Made by a program: the position numbers and the translations under genes
Source of the DNA: Rugalucina vietnamica
Taxonomy: Eukaryota > Mollusca > Bivalvia > Lucinida > Lucinidae
Direction: 5' to 3'
Length of the DNA stretch: 64,000 bases
NCBI GenBank assembly: GCA_964017185.1
Contig: OZ024870.1
Coordinates: forward strand, 28,419,621 to 28,483,620
The notes under the pieces: generated by a model
The model's database searches: none
Seen by the model: only the letters and a program-made list of their open reading frames with translations
What the model was told of the DNA's origin: nothing
Shown here: positions 46,111 to 57,065 of the stretch, in pieces
Layout of the letters: each line of letters opens with the position of its first letter
How positions within the stretch are numbered: position 1 is the first letter of the stretch

Positions 46111-47109
46111 TTTTATGAATAAGCAAATTCAACGATTTGAATAATATGAATAAAGGTAAAGTTGCTAGGTCCATGCATCACTACCAGACCAATTATAGTA
46201 TTCTAGAGCATGCTTATGTTAGTATATGAATATTGTGTACACTGTCTTTTTTAGAGCCACACCAGGGGTGCGCATGGAAACTATGTAATTTTACATCGTG
46301 CAATTGTGTTCAATGTGGAGGGCATTATTCCATGGCATTTAGGTCGTCCCTTTGACCGCACTGGCAGCCATGAGATTGGTTTCACGGATGCAAGATAGGT
46401 CTTATAACCCATCCAAAGCCTTACATTGGCTGTAGTTTTTCCTCGATCTTCGACATTTTAATATGCAAATGTGATAATTTTCATTTAGGCCCATGACATC
46501 AATATACATGTATTTGTCTTATGATATTTCTGGTGCAATAATAAAATGTCACAGTGATAGTTTGGGCCTGAAATTTGTTTTTTATGGATTTTAACGATTT
46601 TTCTGTCGTTTTTAATGTTTTCATTAAAATTCATGAAAATATGCATCAGTGCATGTTAATCTCCAAGGTTGAAATAATGTTTAATAAGCATATTAGCAAT
46701 AAATGCCCCAAATCTTTTGAAATAAATTTGCCAGAAAATGTGAATTTGTGCTAACTTTTACCTTTTCTCACGGAAGCGCTCAATTTGGGTACTTTTAGTA
46801 CTTTAATTACAATAGTTACTTATGTTTTGCCATATGGCAAGTACATAAACAGGTAGTCATTAAAACTACTGAAAATCCGGTTTTATTTTGAAGCTACCAT
46901 CAATAATAGGGTGTATTATTACGATTTTTTACTTTTTTGCACTCCATGACCTTTGACCTCTGTACTGACCTACAAAACGGATTGTGACACTGCAGACAAG
47001 GCAAGCGCTGTGCCACAGATATTGGACAAGCAAAATATCATTGTCTGCATCCATTACAAAGCCGGCCTCCCTGATCTCAAAATTTGAGATTGGATCACTA
47101 GTCTAATTT

Positions 47110-47505
47110 ACATGTATGCAAATTACATGTATGCATTTGCATAGAATATACATATTTTTATGTGTCTGAACTGTATCATAAAGACTATTATTTGTTTGTG
47201 CTTCATGGCCACACTAAATAGCTTAGGTTGTGTTGGAATGGTTAGTAATTTTATTCTAGTCACAATGTTTCCTGCCAAGCTGCCCTAAGGCACATAACCA
47301 TTACGACTTGCACACTTCCCTCACTATTAATAACAGCCTAACAGTCAACCGCACTATTTCAATCAATGAAAAGCAATAAAAATATTTTCATGATATAACA
47401 GAAATAAGTGGGAAATAAGAGTCAATCTTCTGTCTGCTTCAATATGATTCAGACCCACTACTGATCAAGCGATCATTCTCTTTCAAAGCACTTGAAATAA
47501 ATTTG
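47110..47505. other. Intergenic, AT-rich
   Basis: No gene or repeat recognised between the foldback and MITE B3. Confidence 0.4.
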
Positions 47506-47815
47506 TGCATTATGAAAACATGCCCATGCAATATACAGAGAATTTTTTCAACTGTGAAAATTGAAAATTTCGCTGGAAAAATTTGGATATTTTTAATATT
47601 TTAGCTCAAAACATACATTGTGGGTACACGTTAGAATCTCCTCACCGAGGCGGTTTTAATGAGTACCCACAATGTATGTTTTGGACCAAAAATAAGAAAA
47701 TCAGGTATACCCCCTCAAACCCCAGTTTTTTTTTCTAAAAATAAGTGTGGTATGAGGGGGGTATACATTTTACGGACATGTTATCCTCATGAAAAAATCT
47801 TTAGTTGAGGGTCCA
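47505..47815 (+). mobile_element. Family B cruciform MITE, copy B3
   Basis: Complete-looking copy: AACATGCCCATGCAATATAC at the left, palindrome CATTGTGGGTACACGTTAG / TGAGTACCCACAATG, then CCCCTCAAACCCCAG, GGGGGGTATACATT and CGGACATGTTATCCTCATG at the right. The outer ends are imperfect inverted repeats. Confidence 0.85.
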
Positions 47816-47889
47816 CCTTAAATGCACATCAGATACACTTATCGAGTATTGCTAACACCATGAACATCACTTATTTCTTTCCTGTTTGT

Positions 47890-48130
47890 TACTCTTCAGC
47901 CATCCACATAACCATGTTTTTCAACAAATCCCAGAGCTTTCTGTGTTTTATTTCAGTAGTTAATATATTTCTTCCTCAATCATTTGTGTGCATTTACATT
48001 CAAATAATTACATTTTTTATCAATAAGCTTCTTTTCAGTCATCCATTTAACCTTTTTTCCCCAACAAATCCCAGTGCTTTCTTCTTTACTGTAGTGACTA
48101 ATGCATCTGTACCAACTTGCTCTTGAAATA
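47890..48130 (-). pseudogene. Two decayed copies of the PDCD11 last exon
   Basis: 47898-47986 and 48040-48125 (plus) keep CATCCACATAACCATG, TTTTTCAACAAATCCCAG(A/T)G and GCTTTCT in the order of the true exon (CATCGACATAGCCCTG, TTTTTCAACAAAGTCCAGGG). They lie just downstream of the stop in transcription order, about 140 and 180 bases apart. Neither keeps a long open frame. They would fall in the 3' UTR or beyond. Confidence 0.7.
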
Positions 48131-48215
48131 TTTGCATGCATTAAAAAAATTTATGTTCATATGCATTAACTCTATGCATTTGAACCAAATACAAAAAACA
48201 TATTACAATTTTTTA

Positions 48216-48384
48216 TCAATCATCGACATAGCCCTGTTTTTCAACAAAGTCCAGGGCTTTCTGTTTAACTTCAGCGACCAATGTTTCTGTGCCGTGTTGT
48301 TCCTCAAACTCCAGGTATTTCTTAAAGAAAAACTTCATCTTCCGGGCAGATAGTTTCAGACTTGTTACTCTTTGGTATAGGGCC
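48216..48384 (-). CDS. PDCD11: RRP5/PDCD11, last coding exon
   Basis: Acceptor CTCTTTCTAG at 48394-48385; stop TGA at 48218-48216. Reads ALYQRVTSLKLSARKMKFFF, then KKYLEFEEQHGTETLVAEVK and QKALDFVEKQGYVDD. This matches the C-terminal end of vertebrate PDCD11 (…[20 protein letters not shown]…), including the signature RKMKFFFK(K/R)YL(E/D)(F/Y)E. The first base completes Arg with the AG left by the exon at 55822. The 7.4 kb intron before it holds several mobile elements. Confidence 0.92.
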
Positions 48385-48441
48385 CTAGAAAGAGATTAAG
48401 ATCAACAACAACAACAAAAAAAAAACAAAAAAAAAAACAAA

Positions 48442-50490
48442 TAGCCCAAAGGCAACAATCGCTCACCTGAGAGTAAACCAGAGGACCAATGGTCCTGTAA
48501 ACGCTCACCTGAGTCTGCTGCATATACCAATAAACATGTTTGAACATTATGGTATTTAACCCCAGTGCAGGGGCAGATGAAGCCCTTGGGCCGTTTTCTT
48601 TTTTCAGAATAATCAATATTCTGTCCATTTGCCAATTTCTTGGCTCTTGCTGGCTTTTCCCTTCAAATGACATTTTAACAGTTTTTCCCATTCAAATGCA
48701 TGGGCAACCCATGTTGACCTTGCCATAAACTTGGTCAAGGTCATCACAGGGTCATGATTTATATATACATTGTAATACTTTAGCCATGGATGCTTCATGC
48801 CAAGTTTCATTGAAATCAATCTATTGGTTTCAGAGAAGATATTTGAAGGTTTTTTACCATATATGGGCATGGTGGCCATCTTGGTCATGTGACCTAGATT
48901 ATTAATATACACATTGGTTCCCCCATAGATACTTCACATAAAATTTGGCTTCAATTGGCCAAGTGATTTCAGAGGAGAAGATGTTTGAATATTATGGTAA
49001 TATACATGTATATTGCCCCGGGGTGTGGGCATATGAGCCCTTAGGTCCATTTTCTTTTTCAGAATCATTAATATTTAGTCCTACTACCCATTTCCTGCAA
49101 GATTTTCACCTCAAATGACTTTTTAAAAGTTTTCCCCATTCCAATGCATTGGCCACCTATGTTGACCTTGTCGTAAAATAGGTAAAGGTCACCACAGGGT
49201 CATGATTTATAAATACATTGTAGTACTTCAGCCATTGGTGCTTCATGCCAAGTTTCTTTGAAATCGGTCCACCAGATTTGGAGAAGAAGATTTTTGAAGG
49301 GTTTTTACCATATATGGGCATGGCAGCCATCTTGGTCATGTGAACTAGATACATGTAATTTATATACACATTAATTCCCCCATTCCATAGATGCTTCACA
49401 TAAAATTTGGCTTTGATTCGCCAAGCGGTTTCAGAGGAGAAGATGTTTGAATATTATGCTAATATACATGTATATTGCCCCGGGGTGGGGGTAGATGAGC
49501 CCCTGGAGTCCAGTTTTTTTCAGAATCATTAATATTCAGTCCTACTGCCTATTTCCTGCAAGACTTTCACTTTAAATGACATTTCAAAAGTTTTACCTAT
49601 TCAATTGCATTGGCGACCTATGTTGACCGTGCCATTAAAAAAGGTCAAGGTCATTACAGGGTCATGATTAATATACACATTGTAGTACTTGAGCCATCGG
49701 TGCTTCATGCCAAGTTTCTTTGAAATCGATCCACCGGTTCTGGAGAAGAAGATTTTTGAAGGGTTTTTACCATATATGGGCATTGCGGCCATCTTGGTCA
49801 TGTGATCTGGATTATTTATATACACATTGATTACCCCTTCCTATTGATGTTTCACATAAAATTTGGCTTTGATTGGCCAAGCGGTTTCAGAGGAGATGAT
49901 GTTTGAATATTATGGTAATAGACATGTATATTGCCCCAGGGTGGGGGCATATGAACCCCTGGGGTCCATTTTTTTTTCAGAATCATTAATATTCAGTCCT
50001 ACTGCCCATTTCCTGCAAGACTTTCACTTTAAATGATTTTAAATGACATTTTAAAAGTTATCCCCATTCAAATGCATTGGCGATCTATGTTGACCTTGCC
50101 GTAAAATAGGTCAAGGTCATCACAGGGTCATGATTTATATATACATTGTAGTGCTTGAGCCATCGATGCTTCATGCCAAGTTTCGTTGAAATCAGTCCAC
50201 CGGTTCTGGAGAAGAAGATTTTTGAAGGGTTTTTACCATATATGGGCATGGCAGCCATCTTGGTCATGTGACCTGGATTTCTTATATACACATTGGTTCC
50301 CCCTTCCTATAAATGCTTCATATAAAATTTGGCTTTGGTTGGCCAAGCGGTTTCAGAGAAGAAGATCTTTGAAATTGTGGACGGACGACGGACGGACGAC
50401 GGACGGACGACGACGGGCGGACGACGGACGCCGGATCATGGCCATCCTATAAGCTCACCTTGTGAGCCTAACGGCTCAGGTGAGCTAAAA
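48442..50490 (+). mobile_element. Tandem-core element with about 460-bp units (intron of PDCD11)
   Basis: Left end TAGCCCAAAGGCAACAATCG + CTCACCTGAG; right end GGCTCAGGTGAGCTAAAAA. About four units of 458 bp each carry TTTGAATATTATGGTAATA, GCCCCGGGGTG, GGTCAAGGTCA(T/C)CACAGGG, TTTTTACCATATATGGGCAT and GGC(A/C)GCCATCTTGGTCATGT. A CGGACGACGGACG microsatellite (50383-50433) precedes the end. Layout fits pearl-type Helentron-associated elements. The repeated minus frames reading HMTKMAAMPIYGKNPSKIFF are non-coding artefacts. Confidence 0.75.
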
Positions 50491-52140
50491 ATATGGAGAG
50501 AATCTGCCTCATGGCTCAGAGAAGAAGTTGTTTGAATTTTTTCAAAAATTCATCCTTTATGTTGACATAGCAACCTATCAAAGTAAGCAATTTAAACAAA
50601 AGTCACAAAAAATCATGGAAGGCCTGCACTGAACAAATGTTCATGTAAAAACAAAATTCAAATATCCCCAGTGAAACAACAGAAATTGACAATTCCCACT
50701 TTTCCCCGTATAAGACAATGGAAACTTCAAGTTGCCAAAGCAACCAAAGTAGTTGGACAAGGACAATAAAAAACACAAACTTTGTAGAGGTTAATGTCAT
50801 AGCATGCATGTAAAGTTTCAGCTTCATCCTCCTTACAGCCTTTGAGAAGATTCTTAAATATTTTTTCATAAATTCACCCTTACGTTGCTGTAGCAACCAA
50901 AATAATTATGCAATTATGACAAAAATTGCCAAAATTGTGGAGGACTAGTCAACAAACATTTACGTAAAAACAAAACTCAAACATTTCAAGCGAAATGGCA
51001 GAAATTGCAATTTTCTGCTTTTCGTCTTATAAGTCAATGGAAACTTTAAGTTGCCAAAGCAGCCAAAGTAGTGGGACAAGGACAATAAAATACACAAACT
51101 AATATCATAAGCATGTATGCAAAGTTTCAGCTTCATCCGCCTTACAGCTTCTGAGAAGAAAATTTTTGAATATTTTTTCGAAAATTTACCCTTTACGTTG
51201 CTATAGCAACCAAATGAATAAAGCGATTTTGACAAAAGTTGCCTAAAACAGGGAGGACTACTCAATAAATATTTATGTAAAAATAAAATTTCAATATCCT
51301 CAATGAAATGGCAGAAATTGCAAATTTCCACTTTTTGCCTTATAAGTCAATGGAAACCTCAAGTTAAAATAGCAACCAAAGTAGTTGGACAAAACAATAA
51401 AAAACCACAAACTTTCAGGGATTTTTTTCAGGTGTCTCAGGGGCCGAAATAAGGCCCCATTCCCAATGCAATTTGGGTGACTTTTTTCCCAATTTGAAGA
51501 AAAAAATTCCCAAACAAAGCTGATTTTTTTTTCAACAGTTCCATACATTGTGAAATTCAAACTTTGCTGTTTGAAACAGTGTTTAGCTTTGATTATAAGT
51601 TCTTATTTAATGATTCTAAATGAAATACCTTAATAAGGTAGGTCACATTTGAAAATATTGTCAATTTTGAATATTTTGAAAATTTCCCAAAATTCAGGGT
51701 TTACATCGCTAAATTTCCCAATCAGAAAGGCCCTAGGGCCCCTTCCCAAAATTGCCAAAAAAATCCCTGACTTTGTACAGGCTTATGTCATAAGCATGTA
51801 TGCTAAATTTCAGCTTCATCCCCCATACGGCTCCTGAGAAGAAGATTAAACCTGAGGGACTACTCAATAATAAACATTTATGTAAAAATAAAATTCAAAT
51901 ATCCCCAGCCTGACAACGGAAAATGCCAATTTCCACTTTTCTCCATACTAGTCAATGGAAACTTCAAGTTGCCATAGCAACCAGAGTTCTTATCCGATCG
52001 AAATAAACAACACAAATATTTGTCCCCCCACCCCCCACTGTAGATGCTATATGTGAAATATTAAAAGATTCAGCCTGGCAGCTTCAGAGCTCCCTATACT
52101 ATAAGCTCACCTTTGAGCCTACGGCTCAGGTGAGCTAAAA
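50491..52140 (+). mobile_element. Tandem-core element with about 320-bp units, split by a MITE
   Basis: Three to four units with TTGC(T/C)(A/G)TAGCAACCAAA, TCAATGGAAACTT(C/T)AAGTT, AAAGTTTCAGCTTCATCC and ACAAAACTCAAA. Ends with the same CTATAAGCTCACCTTTGAGC / GGCTCAGGTGAGCTAAAA terminus as its neighbours, but has no microsatellite tail. A third core type with shared ends. Confidence 0.65.
51416..51769. mobile_element. 354-bp MITE CAGGGATTTTTTT, 5-bp target duplication
   Basis: 13-bp inverted termini CAGGGATTTTTTT / AAAAAAATCCCTG, flanked by ACTTT on both sides (51411-51415, 51770-51774). The paralogous unit near 50776 reads CACAAACTTTGTAGAGG without the insert, so the empty site is visible and the 5-bp duplication is supported. 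Contains GGGGCCGAAATAAGGCCCC. Non-coding. Confidence 0.85.
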
Positions 52141-52379
52141 ACAGGTTCTCATTCCCACCCTCCCCTGTTCAAAACCCTCCAAAATCATTTTCTTTATTTC
52201 TGTCAGAAATGAAATGTCCATGCTTTACATCCCAATCAACAGATACACTCATATGAAGAAAGTACCTGAGTTTTAGTCTCTACCGACAATGTTGATATAC
52301 TTATTGAGTGTCGAGATAAAAGGCAAAATCACTGGACCATGGAAGTTAGGTCAACCCAACCTTAACTTCATGACACACA

Positions 52380-52450
52380 AAGAGACCCTGGTTCGAACTT
52401 GTGACCCCTGGATACAGAAGTGAGCAGCTTTACCTGGCTCAGAGACCTAA
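52380..52450 (-). repeat. tRNA-derived SINE head
   Basis: On the minus strand GCCAGGTAAAGCTGCTCAC stands as a degenerate A-box and CACAAGTTCGAACCAGGGTC as a good B-box. The spacing of about 33 bases fits a tRNA promoter. Confidence 0.45.
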
Positions 52451-52490
52451 CCTCAGTTTTCAGTCTCTACCAACAGCCAGGAGACCTGGC

Positions 52491-52734
52491 CCTGAGGTAA
52501 TAAAACTTTTTTCATGCTCAACTCAGCTGAGCTTGAAATTTTAACATCTCATAAATATTAAAATAGCCAAAATCAATGGAATTTAAAACTTAAATTATTA
52601 TAACACAAAAAACTACAATTTATCCTGCTCATCAATGTTTTAAAATGCCAACAATTGTTTTGGCATTTTAACATTTATGTGCAAAATAAATTTTAGTCTC
52701 AGCTGAGCATGAAAAAAACTTTTATAACCTCAGG
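52491..52734. mobile_element. Family C palindromic MITE, copy C1
   Basis: CCTGAGGTAATAAAACTTTT + TTTCATGCTCAACTCAGCTGAG at the left; CTCAGCTGAGCATGAAAAAA + ACTTTTATAACCTCAGG at the right. Centre AATGCCAACAATTGTTTTGGCATTTT. Arms include CATAAATATTAAAATAGCC. Non-coding. Confidence 0.85.
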
Positions 52735-52805
52735 ACCAGGGCTCCAACTCATGATCCCTGCTTTGCAAAATGAAAAGCTTAATCACTACACCATGCAGGT
52801 TTATT
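52735..52805 (-). repeat. tRNA-derived SINE head next to C1
   Basis: On the minus strand TGGTGTAGTGATTAAGCTTT (A-box) and CATGAGTTGGAGCCCTGG (B-box) are correctly spaced. C1 follows directly, so the MITE has probably inserted in the SINE body. Confidence 0.45.
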
Positions 52806-53296
52806 AAGAAACTCCTGATCTATGGAGAAGAGGGTTTTCACTAGATATGGCTAGAAAATGAAACTAAGCAATATTCCTACAAATGTCGTGAGACACTCGT
52901 ACGAATACCTCTGGACTGTCCTATGAGTGAAAATAAAACTAAGTTAAATTCGTGAAAACATCGTTTGATACTCTCAGGAAAGTCTCGCAACTGTTGTACG
53001 GAGTCTCATGACTATTGTGAGACAGTAATGAGATTTATTCGCAAACTAAGGCTGAAATTTGCGAAGTTGTTGCAAAAATGTCCATTATTAATGAGACTGC
53101 AAATTGAAAGTTGCATTTATATTGATAATCTTTGTAGTGAAACAGTCACCAACTAGTCTCCAGTTGTCGCATCCTAGTGAGATATGGGCTTAAGTGATAC
53201 ACTCTTTCAAGGTTTTCAGGCAAACCACTTTTTTTTTTATTTTCTCTTCAACTTAATTAATAATTTATTGTGTTACTAATCAGCCACATATTTGAT
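52806..53296. other. Intronic (PDCD11), nothing recognised
   Basis: GAGACT/AGTCTC words recur, but no repeat family or coding sequence could be assigned. Confidence 0.35.
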
Positions 53297-53353
53297 TGAG
53301 CTACATCATGAGAAAACCTGTAAATGTCAAAGAACAAAACACAGATCAGCTCC

Positions 53354-53388
<35 letters not shown>

Positions 53389-53480
53389 GGCGGTGCCAGA
53401 CTGTTGTTTACTTTCAAACTGCAAAGTTTCAAGTCTCTAGTTGTCACCTGTGGCTGCACAGTATATACAGTATATGGTCT
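53297..53480 (+). mobile_element. Family A MITE fragment A8 with poly(T)
   Basis: TGAGCTACATCATGAGAAAA + CC then diverged sequence, a T-run of about 26 (53360-53386), and TTTCAAGTCTCTAGTTG resembling the family's right half. The hairpin is lost. Confidence 0.55.
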
Positions 53481-53523
53481 GGATTGTAACTCTGAGAACA
53501 GGTTTACTAATAACCAGCCATAT

Positions 53524-53760
53524 TTGAGGCACATTGTGAGAAAACTGGATTTTTACCTATGCAAAAACAAAGGCGCAGATCAGCTTCGCAGTAACTGCAA
53601 AGCTGATCAGCGCCTTTGTTTTCGCTATACGGATAGTACAATTTCTCTTCTTCTTAAAACCAAAATTTCAAGCTTCTGCCTGCTTCTAGGACTCTACAGG
53701 TCGGTATGTGTCAGACCTGGTCGGAAACCCCGAAGACCGGTTTTCTCGCATCACTGCTCA
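53524..53760 (+). mobile_element. Family A hairpin MITE, copy A9
   Basis: TGAGGCACATTGTGAGAAAA at the left; GGTTTTCTCGCATCACTGCT + CA at the right. The central hairpin AAAACAAAGGCGCAGATCAG / CTGATCAGCGCCTTTGTTTT is perfect for 20 bases on each side. Confidence 0.9.
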
Positions 53761-53934
53761 TTTGCATTCTGATGGATCTTGTGATGCAGAATTTTGAAAG
53801 TTTTATGGCCGTCTATTTCCTCATTAGCATTAAATGTTACTGTTAATTAAGGTGAAACTTAAACAACAAGTTCATAATGAAGTATCAGCTACTACAAGGA
53901 ATACCTGTATTTTGTTTGTTCACATCAGAAAAAC

Positions 53935-54190
53935 ATGTCCCTGAAATGTATACCCCCTTAAACCCCACTTTTAGATATTAAAAAAGAGGTTTGCAGGGGT
54001 ATACTTATTTTTCTGATTTTTATCTGAAAATTAAATTGTGGGTACTTGTTAGAACTGCCTCGGCGAGGCGGTTCTAACGTGTATCTACAATCAACGTCTT
54101 GAGCCAAAAAATCTCTTTTTTTTCCAATGATTTTTTATTTTTCTGCTTCTGAAAAAATTCTCTATATTGTATGTGCAAGTTAATGAATTG
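53935..54190 (-). mobile_element. Family B cruciform MITE, copy B4
   Basis: Inverse orientation: CCCTGAAATGTATACCCCCT, CCCCACTTTTAGATAT, then palindrome AATTGTGGGTACTTGTTAG / AACTGCCTCGGCGAGGCGGTT, and AATTTTTTCAGAAGC-like right part. Confidence 0.8.
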
Positions 54191-54814
54191 CTCAAAAAAA
54201 AAAGAGATGGGCTCATCTGACAAGCCTTAACAATGTACATGGTAAACCAATTTTCACGATTTTGGTGTCATTTGAAAGGTAAATAAATAAAGCAATAAAC
54301 AAGATATTTTCATTCAATTCTATTGATGCGTATCAAGGCTGCAATTATTTAAAGAAAATGTGGGAATATTTTTACAGTTTTTGGGCAACGTCACCATAGA
54401 TGTCAATGGGAAAATGAATTTTTCAAAGTTTCTTACAGTTTTAAATTGTTGTATATGAAAAACATTCATCAAAAATCTTTATTGCTTTTTTTTAAGTTAC
54501 CTTCTAAATGAGACCAAAATTATGGAAGTACGTTGACCAGGAGAGACAGGATAATTTTTCTTGTAAATGTGAAAATACATTGAAGTCTAAGGAGTTTGCG
54601 ACATTGTGGACATTAATTTTGCACGTCACTGTATATGTCCTTGTAAAGGTTTTGTGCACCTGACAATGGCCTCGAATGAGACTTGAATAATCTGTAAGCT
54701 TGCCTAAAATTTCCTTGTCTCAGCCTCAAGCCCACCATAACATACTTGTGAACAATTTTTTCAGCCAATTTTTTTAAGATGAGAAGCTTAATACATATTT
54801 TGACAAATGGATGT
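54191..54814. other. Intronic (PDCD11), nothing recognised
   Basis: AT-rich, with weak internal inverted similarity (GTCATTTGAAAGGTAA / TTACCTTCTAAATGAGAC). No coding. Confidence 0.35.
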
Positions 54815-55030
54815 TCCCATTATTATCATTTGGGTGAGTCCACTTCAGTTCTTTGGGGCATCAGGTGTGATTTTTAAATTTTATTCAATTTCTCCATGAA
54901 AATTCTTTAAGTAAACAGAATAGCCCCAGGTGGGTCGTCACATTCTGCAGCGTCACATCTGGGGCTACACTATTTGCCCATGCCCCATAAAATGGACGAC
55001 AGGCTTATATGAGTTAATCAAGCTTAGTCA
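54815..55030 (-). repeat. Dispersed repeat O, copy 2
   Basis: Inverse of 41985-42190. Includes its own short inverted pair AGCCCCAGGTGGGTCGTCAC / GTCACATCTGGGGCT. Confidence 0.55.
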
Positions 55031-55109
55031 TATGACTGGACAAACAAGTGCCATTGGAAGTTGATGTGCCCTTCTCAAGAGCTCAAAGGGTGACTTCTTA
55101 ACTTGCAAA

Positions 55110-55785
55110 ATCAATTGCCTTGCTTCTTGTCACCATGTCTATATACACTGACCACCAGTCAATTTATCCTCTGTGGATTTACTTTAATATAGATGCCAAT
55201 TAACTTGGGTACAGGGTAACTTCATTACCTGGCTGCAACAACCCCTTGTGCACACAAACTAAAACCAGAACTCTTTTGGCAGGGTCTAAGAATATTCTTG
55301 CAAATCGTTTTGCGCCCCCCCCCCCCCACTCCCTTACACCATCCAGCCCACTTTATGGCTAAATCTTTACCTGGCAATGTCAAACTCTTTGTGTTTTTTG
55401 ACCATGTCAATGTAGACACACCAAAGGTCAATTTTCTTAAGGGTAGTGCAGAGATTATTCTCATAGATTGTCATGCCATCACACAAACTTGTCCGTATAA
55501 TGAATACCCACCTAAACCCCACTTTTATATAGTACATGTAAAACTGGGGTTAACAGGGGTACACCTATTTTTCTTATTTTTGATCCAAAACATTGATTGT
55601 GGGTACTAGTTAGAACCGCCTCACCGAGGCAATTCTAACATGTACCCAAAATCAATGTTTTGAGCAAAGGTTTTAAAAATATTGATTTTTTTTACAACAT
55701 TTTTTTTCAATTTTTACTGCTGAATAAAAGGTCAATTCTCATAGGGTAGTGCAGAGAATATTCTCATAGATTGTCATGCTATCCC
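55110..55785 (-). pseudogene. Relic copies of the PDCD11 HAT exon
   Basis: At least four pieces resemble 55822-55987: about 55118-55185, 55226-55315, 55366-55480 and 55727-55784. The third keeps donor CCAG|GTAAAG and an open frame that reads TIYENNLCTTLKKIDLWCVY, then IDMVKKHKEFDIA, still clearly the same protein, but lacks the exon's first third. MITE B5 lies between the third and fourth pieces. Confidence 0.75.
55488..55726 (-). mobile_element. Family B cruciform MITE, copy B5, inside exon relics
   Basis: TTGTCCGTATAATGAATACC at one end; palindrome CATTGATTGTGGGTACTAG, TTAGAACCGCCTCACCGAGG, ACATGTACCCAAAATCAATG. Flanked on both sides by pieces of duplicated HAT exon. Confidence 0.8.
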
Positions 55786-55821
55786 CTTCCCCTCCCCACA
55801 CCTAATGGTGTTCAATCTTAC

Positions 55822-55987
55822 CTGGCTGCTTCAAATTCCTTGTGTTTTGTGACCATGTCAATGTAGACCGACCACAAGTCAGTTCTCTTTGGGTAGGTAC
55901 TTAGAATATTCTCATACATAGTTTTGCCTCTCTCCGGTTCTCCAAACTTAAACTCCATCTGGGCAAACTTTGCTATGGTCTCAACAT
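55822..55987 (-). CDS. PDCD11: RRP5/PDCD11 exon, HAT repeat (IAKFAQMEF...)
   Basis: Acceptor TACTTCTAG; donor GCCAG|GTAAGA. Encodes HVETIAKFAQMEFKFGEPER, GKTMYENILSTYPKRTDLWS and VYIDMVTKHKEFEAA. This is almost the vertebrate PDCD11 text (IAKFAQLEF...ENTLSTYPKRTDVWSVYIDM). It carries one and a half HAT (half-a-TPR) repeats that build the C-terminal solenoid of this ribosome-assembly factor. Phases: receives 2 bases, leaves 2. Confidence 0.95.
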
Positions 55988-56261
55988 CTAGAAGTAACAA
56001 ATAATTATCAAGCTCTATATATAGGATATCTCGCTATTTCTAAGAGGTATCACTTTTTTATTTTCCCTTTTTTTTTTTTAAATCTTCATAGATGAATTAA
56101 ATAAAGATTGTAGAATTTCAGTATAGATCTCACATATTTTCCTCTTAGGAATTTTAGGAAATCTCTTCCAACCATTTTTGTTTGAAGACCAGAAAATTGA
56201 TAAATTAAACTTGAAATCCCAACCCAGACAACCATTCTCCCTATTTGAGAAGAAAGTTATT

Positions 56262-56528
56262 TGAGCCGTCACATGAGAAAACCAACAATCTGGGGTTCCA
56301 ACCAGGTCAGACACAAACCGGCCTGTGCAGTCTCAGGAGCAGGCTAGTAGCTTGAAATTTAGTATTTAACAAGAAGAGGTATTACAATTTAGGATTTAAC
56401 AAGAAGAGGTATTGCACTATCAATGGAGCGAAAACAAAGGCGCTGATCAGCTGTGCAGTTACTACACAGCTGATCTGTGGCTTTGTTTTCGCATATGCAG
56501 ATTGTTGGTTTTCTTGTGCAGTGGCTCA
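56262..56528 (-). mobile_element. Family A hairpin MITE, copy A10 (inverted)
   Basis: TGAGCCGTCACATGAGAAAA at the low end, GGTTTTCTTGTGCAGTGGCT + CA at the high end; central GGCGCTGATCAGCTGTGCAG / CTACACAGCTGATCTGTGGC. Contains a 30-bp internal tandem (TTTAACAAGAAGAGGTATT twice). Confidence 0.88.
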
Positions 56529-57060
56529 AGATGCAGGCTGGAATCTAATTTTAAAACTAACATTGCTGTTTTTGTTTTTGCTGAATGAATTTTTTGATAC
56601 TTGAGAGCATAGCTCTATAATTAACTACATGGAGACAGTTTACTTATGTTGAGTGACTTTTTTTCCTTTGGCAGCAATTGACAGCTTACACTTCTTCAGT
56701 CACTGAGAAAGGCAGAAAACTCACAAAAAGAACCCAGCTGAATAATGGTGTACTGATACAAAACAAAGGGGATAATTTAAAACGTGTTTCATAAATTAAA
56801 ACTTTAAAGTATTCATTGCTTCGATAGAAAAAGCTAGATCTGATTCCAAAAACCTAGAGAAAAAGACTCAAACATACATAAAGAACATTATATATATAAC
56901 TGCTAACTAGAGCCCAGTGTATCTTCCCCGGATTAACCCTTGTAAAAAGTATACATAGCTCCCTGATGTAAATATTTGATGGTGGTGGTATTGATAACTT
57001 ACAACATGAGGTGCTCCTTCATAGGAGGCGCTTACACACGAACAAGAACATGAACAATTA
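56529..57060. other. PDCD11 intron, nothing recognised
   Basis: AT-rich, no repeat family assigned. Confidence 0.4.
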
Positions 57061-57065
57061 CTTAC

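Larger units (their letters stand above)
43525..47085. mobile_element. 3.5-kb foldback element with arms of about 1.15 kb
   Basis: Left arm 43525-44670 pairs with right arm 45200-45436 plus 46130-47085. Outer ends: GGGAGGCCGGAATAGTAATG at 43537 against inverted GGGAGGCCGGCTTTGTAATG at 47075; also TGCCTTGTCTGCA in both. Further in, AATACTATAATTGGTCTG (44288) pairs with inverse near 46188, and GCTGTTAACAAACCAAGGAT (44464) with inverse near 45430. The centre 44671-45199 is the loop. Both arms consist of 230-300 bp units containing TTAATGAATTTTAATGAAAA. The right arm is split by repeat N (45440-45770) and MITE B2. The arms are clearly diverged, so the element is old. Confidence 0.75.

Noticed and set aside
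48613-50291. Repeated minus frames reading HMTKMAAMPIYGK
   Set aside because: They recur because they lie in the tandem-core units. Frames are short and broken and differ between units; no evidence of translation.
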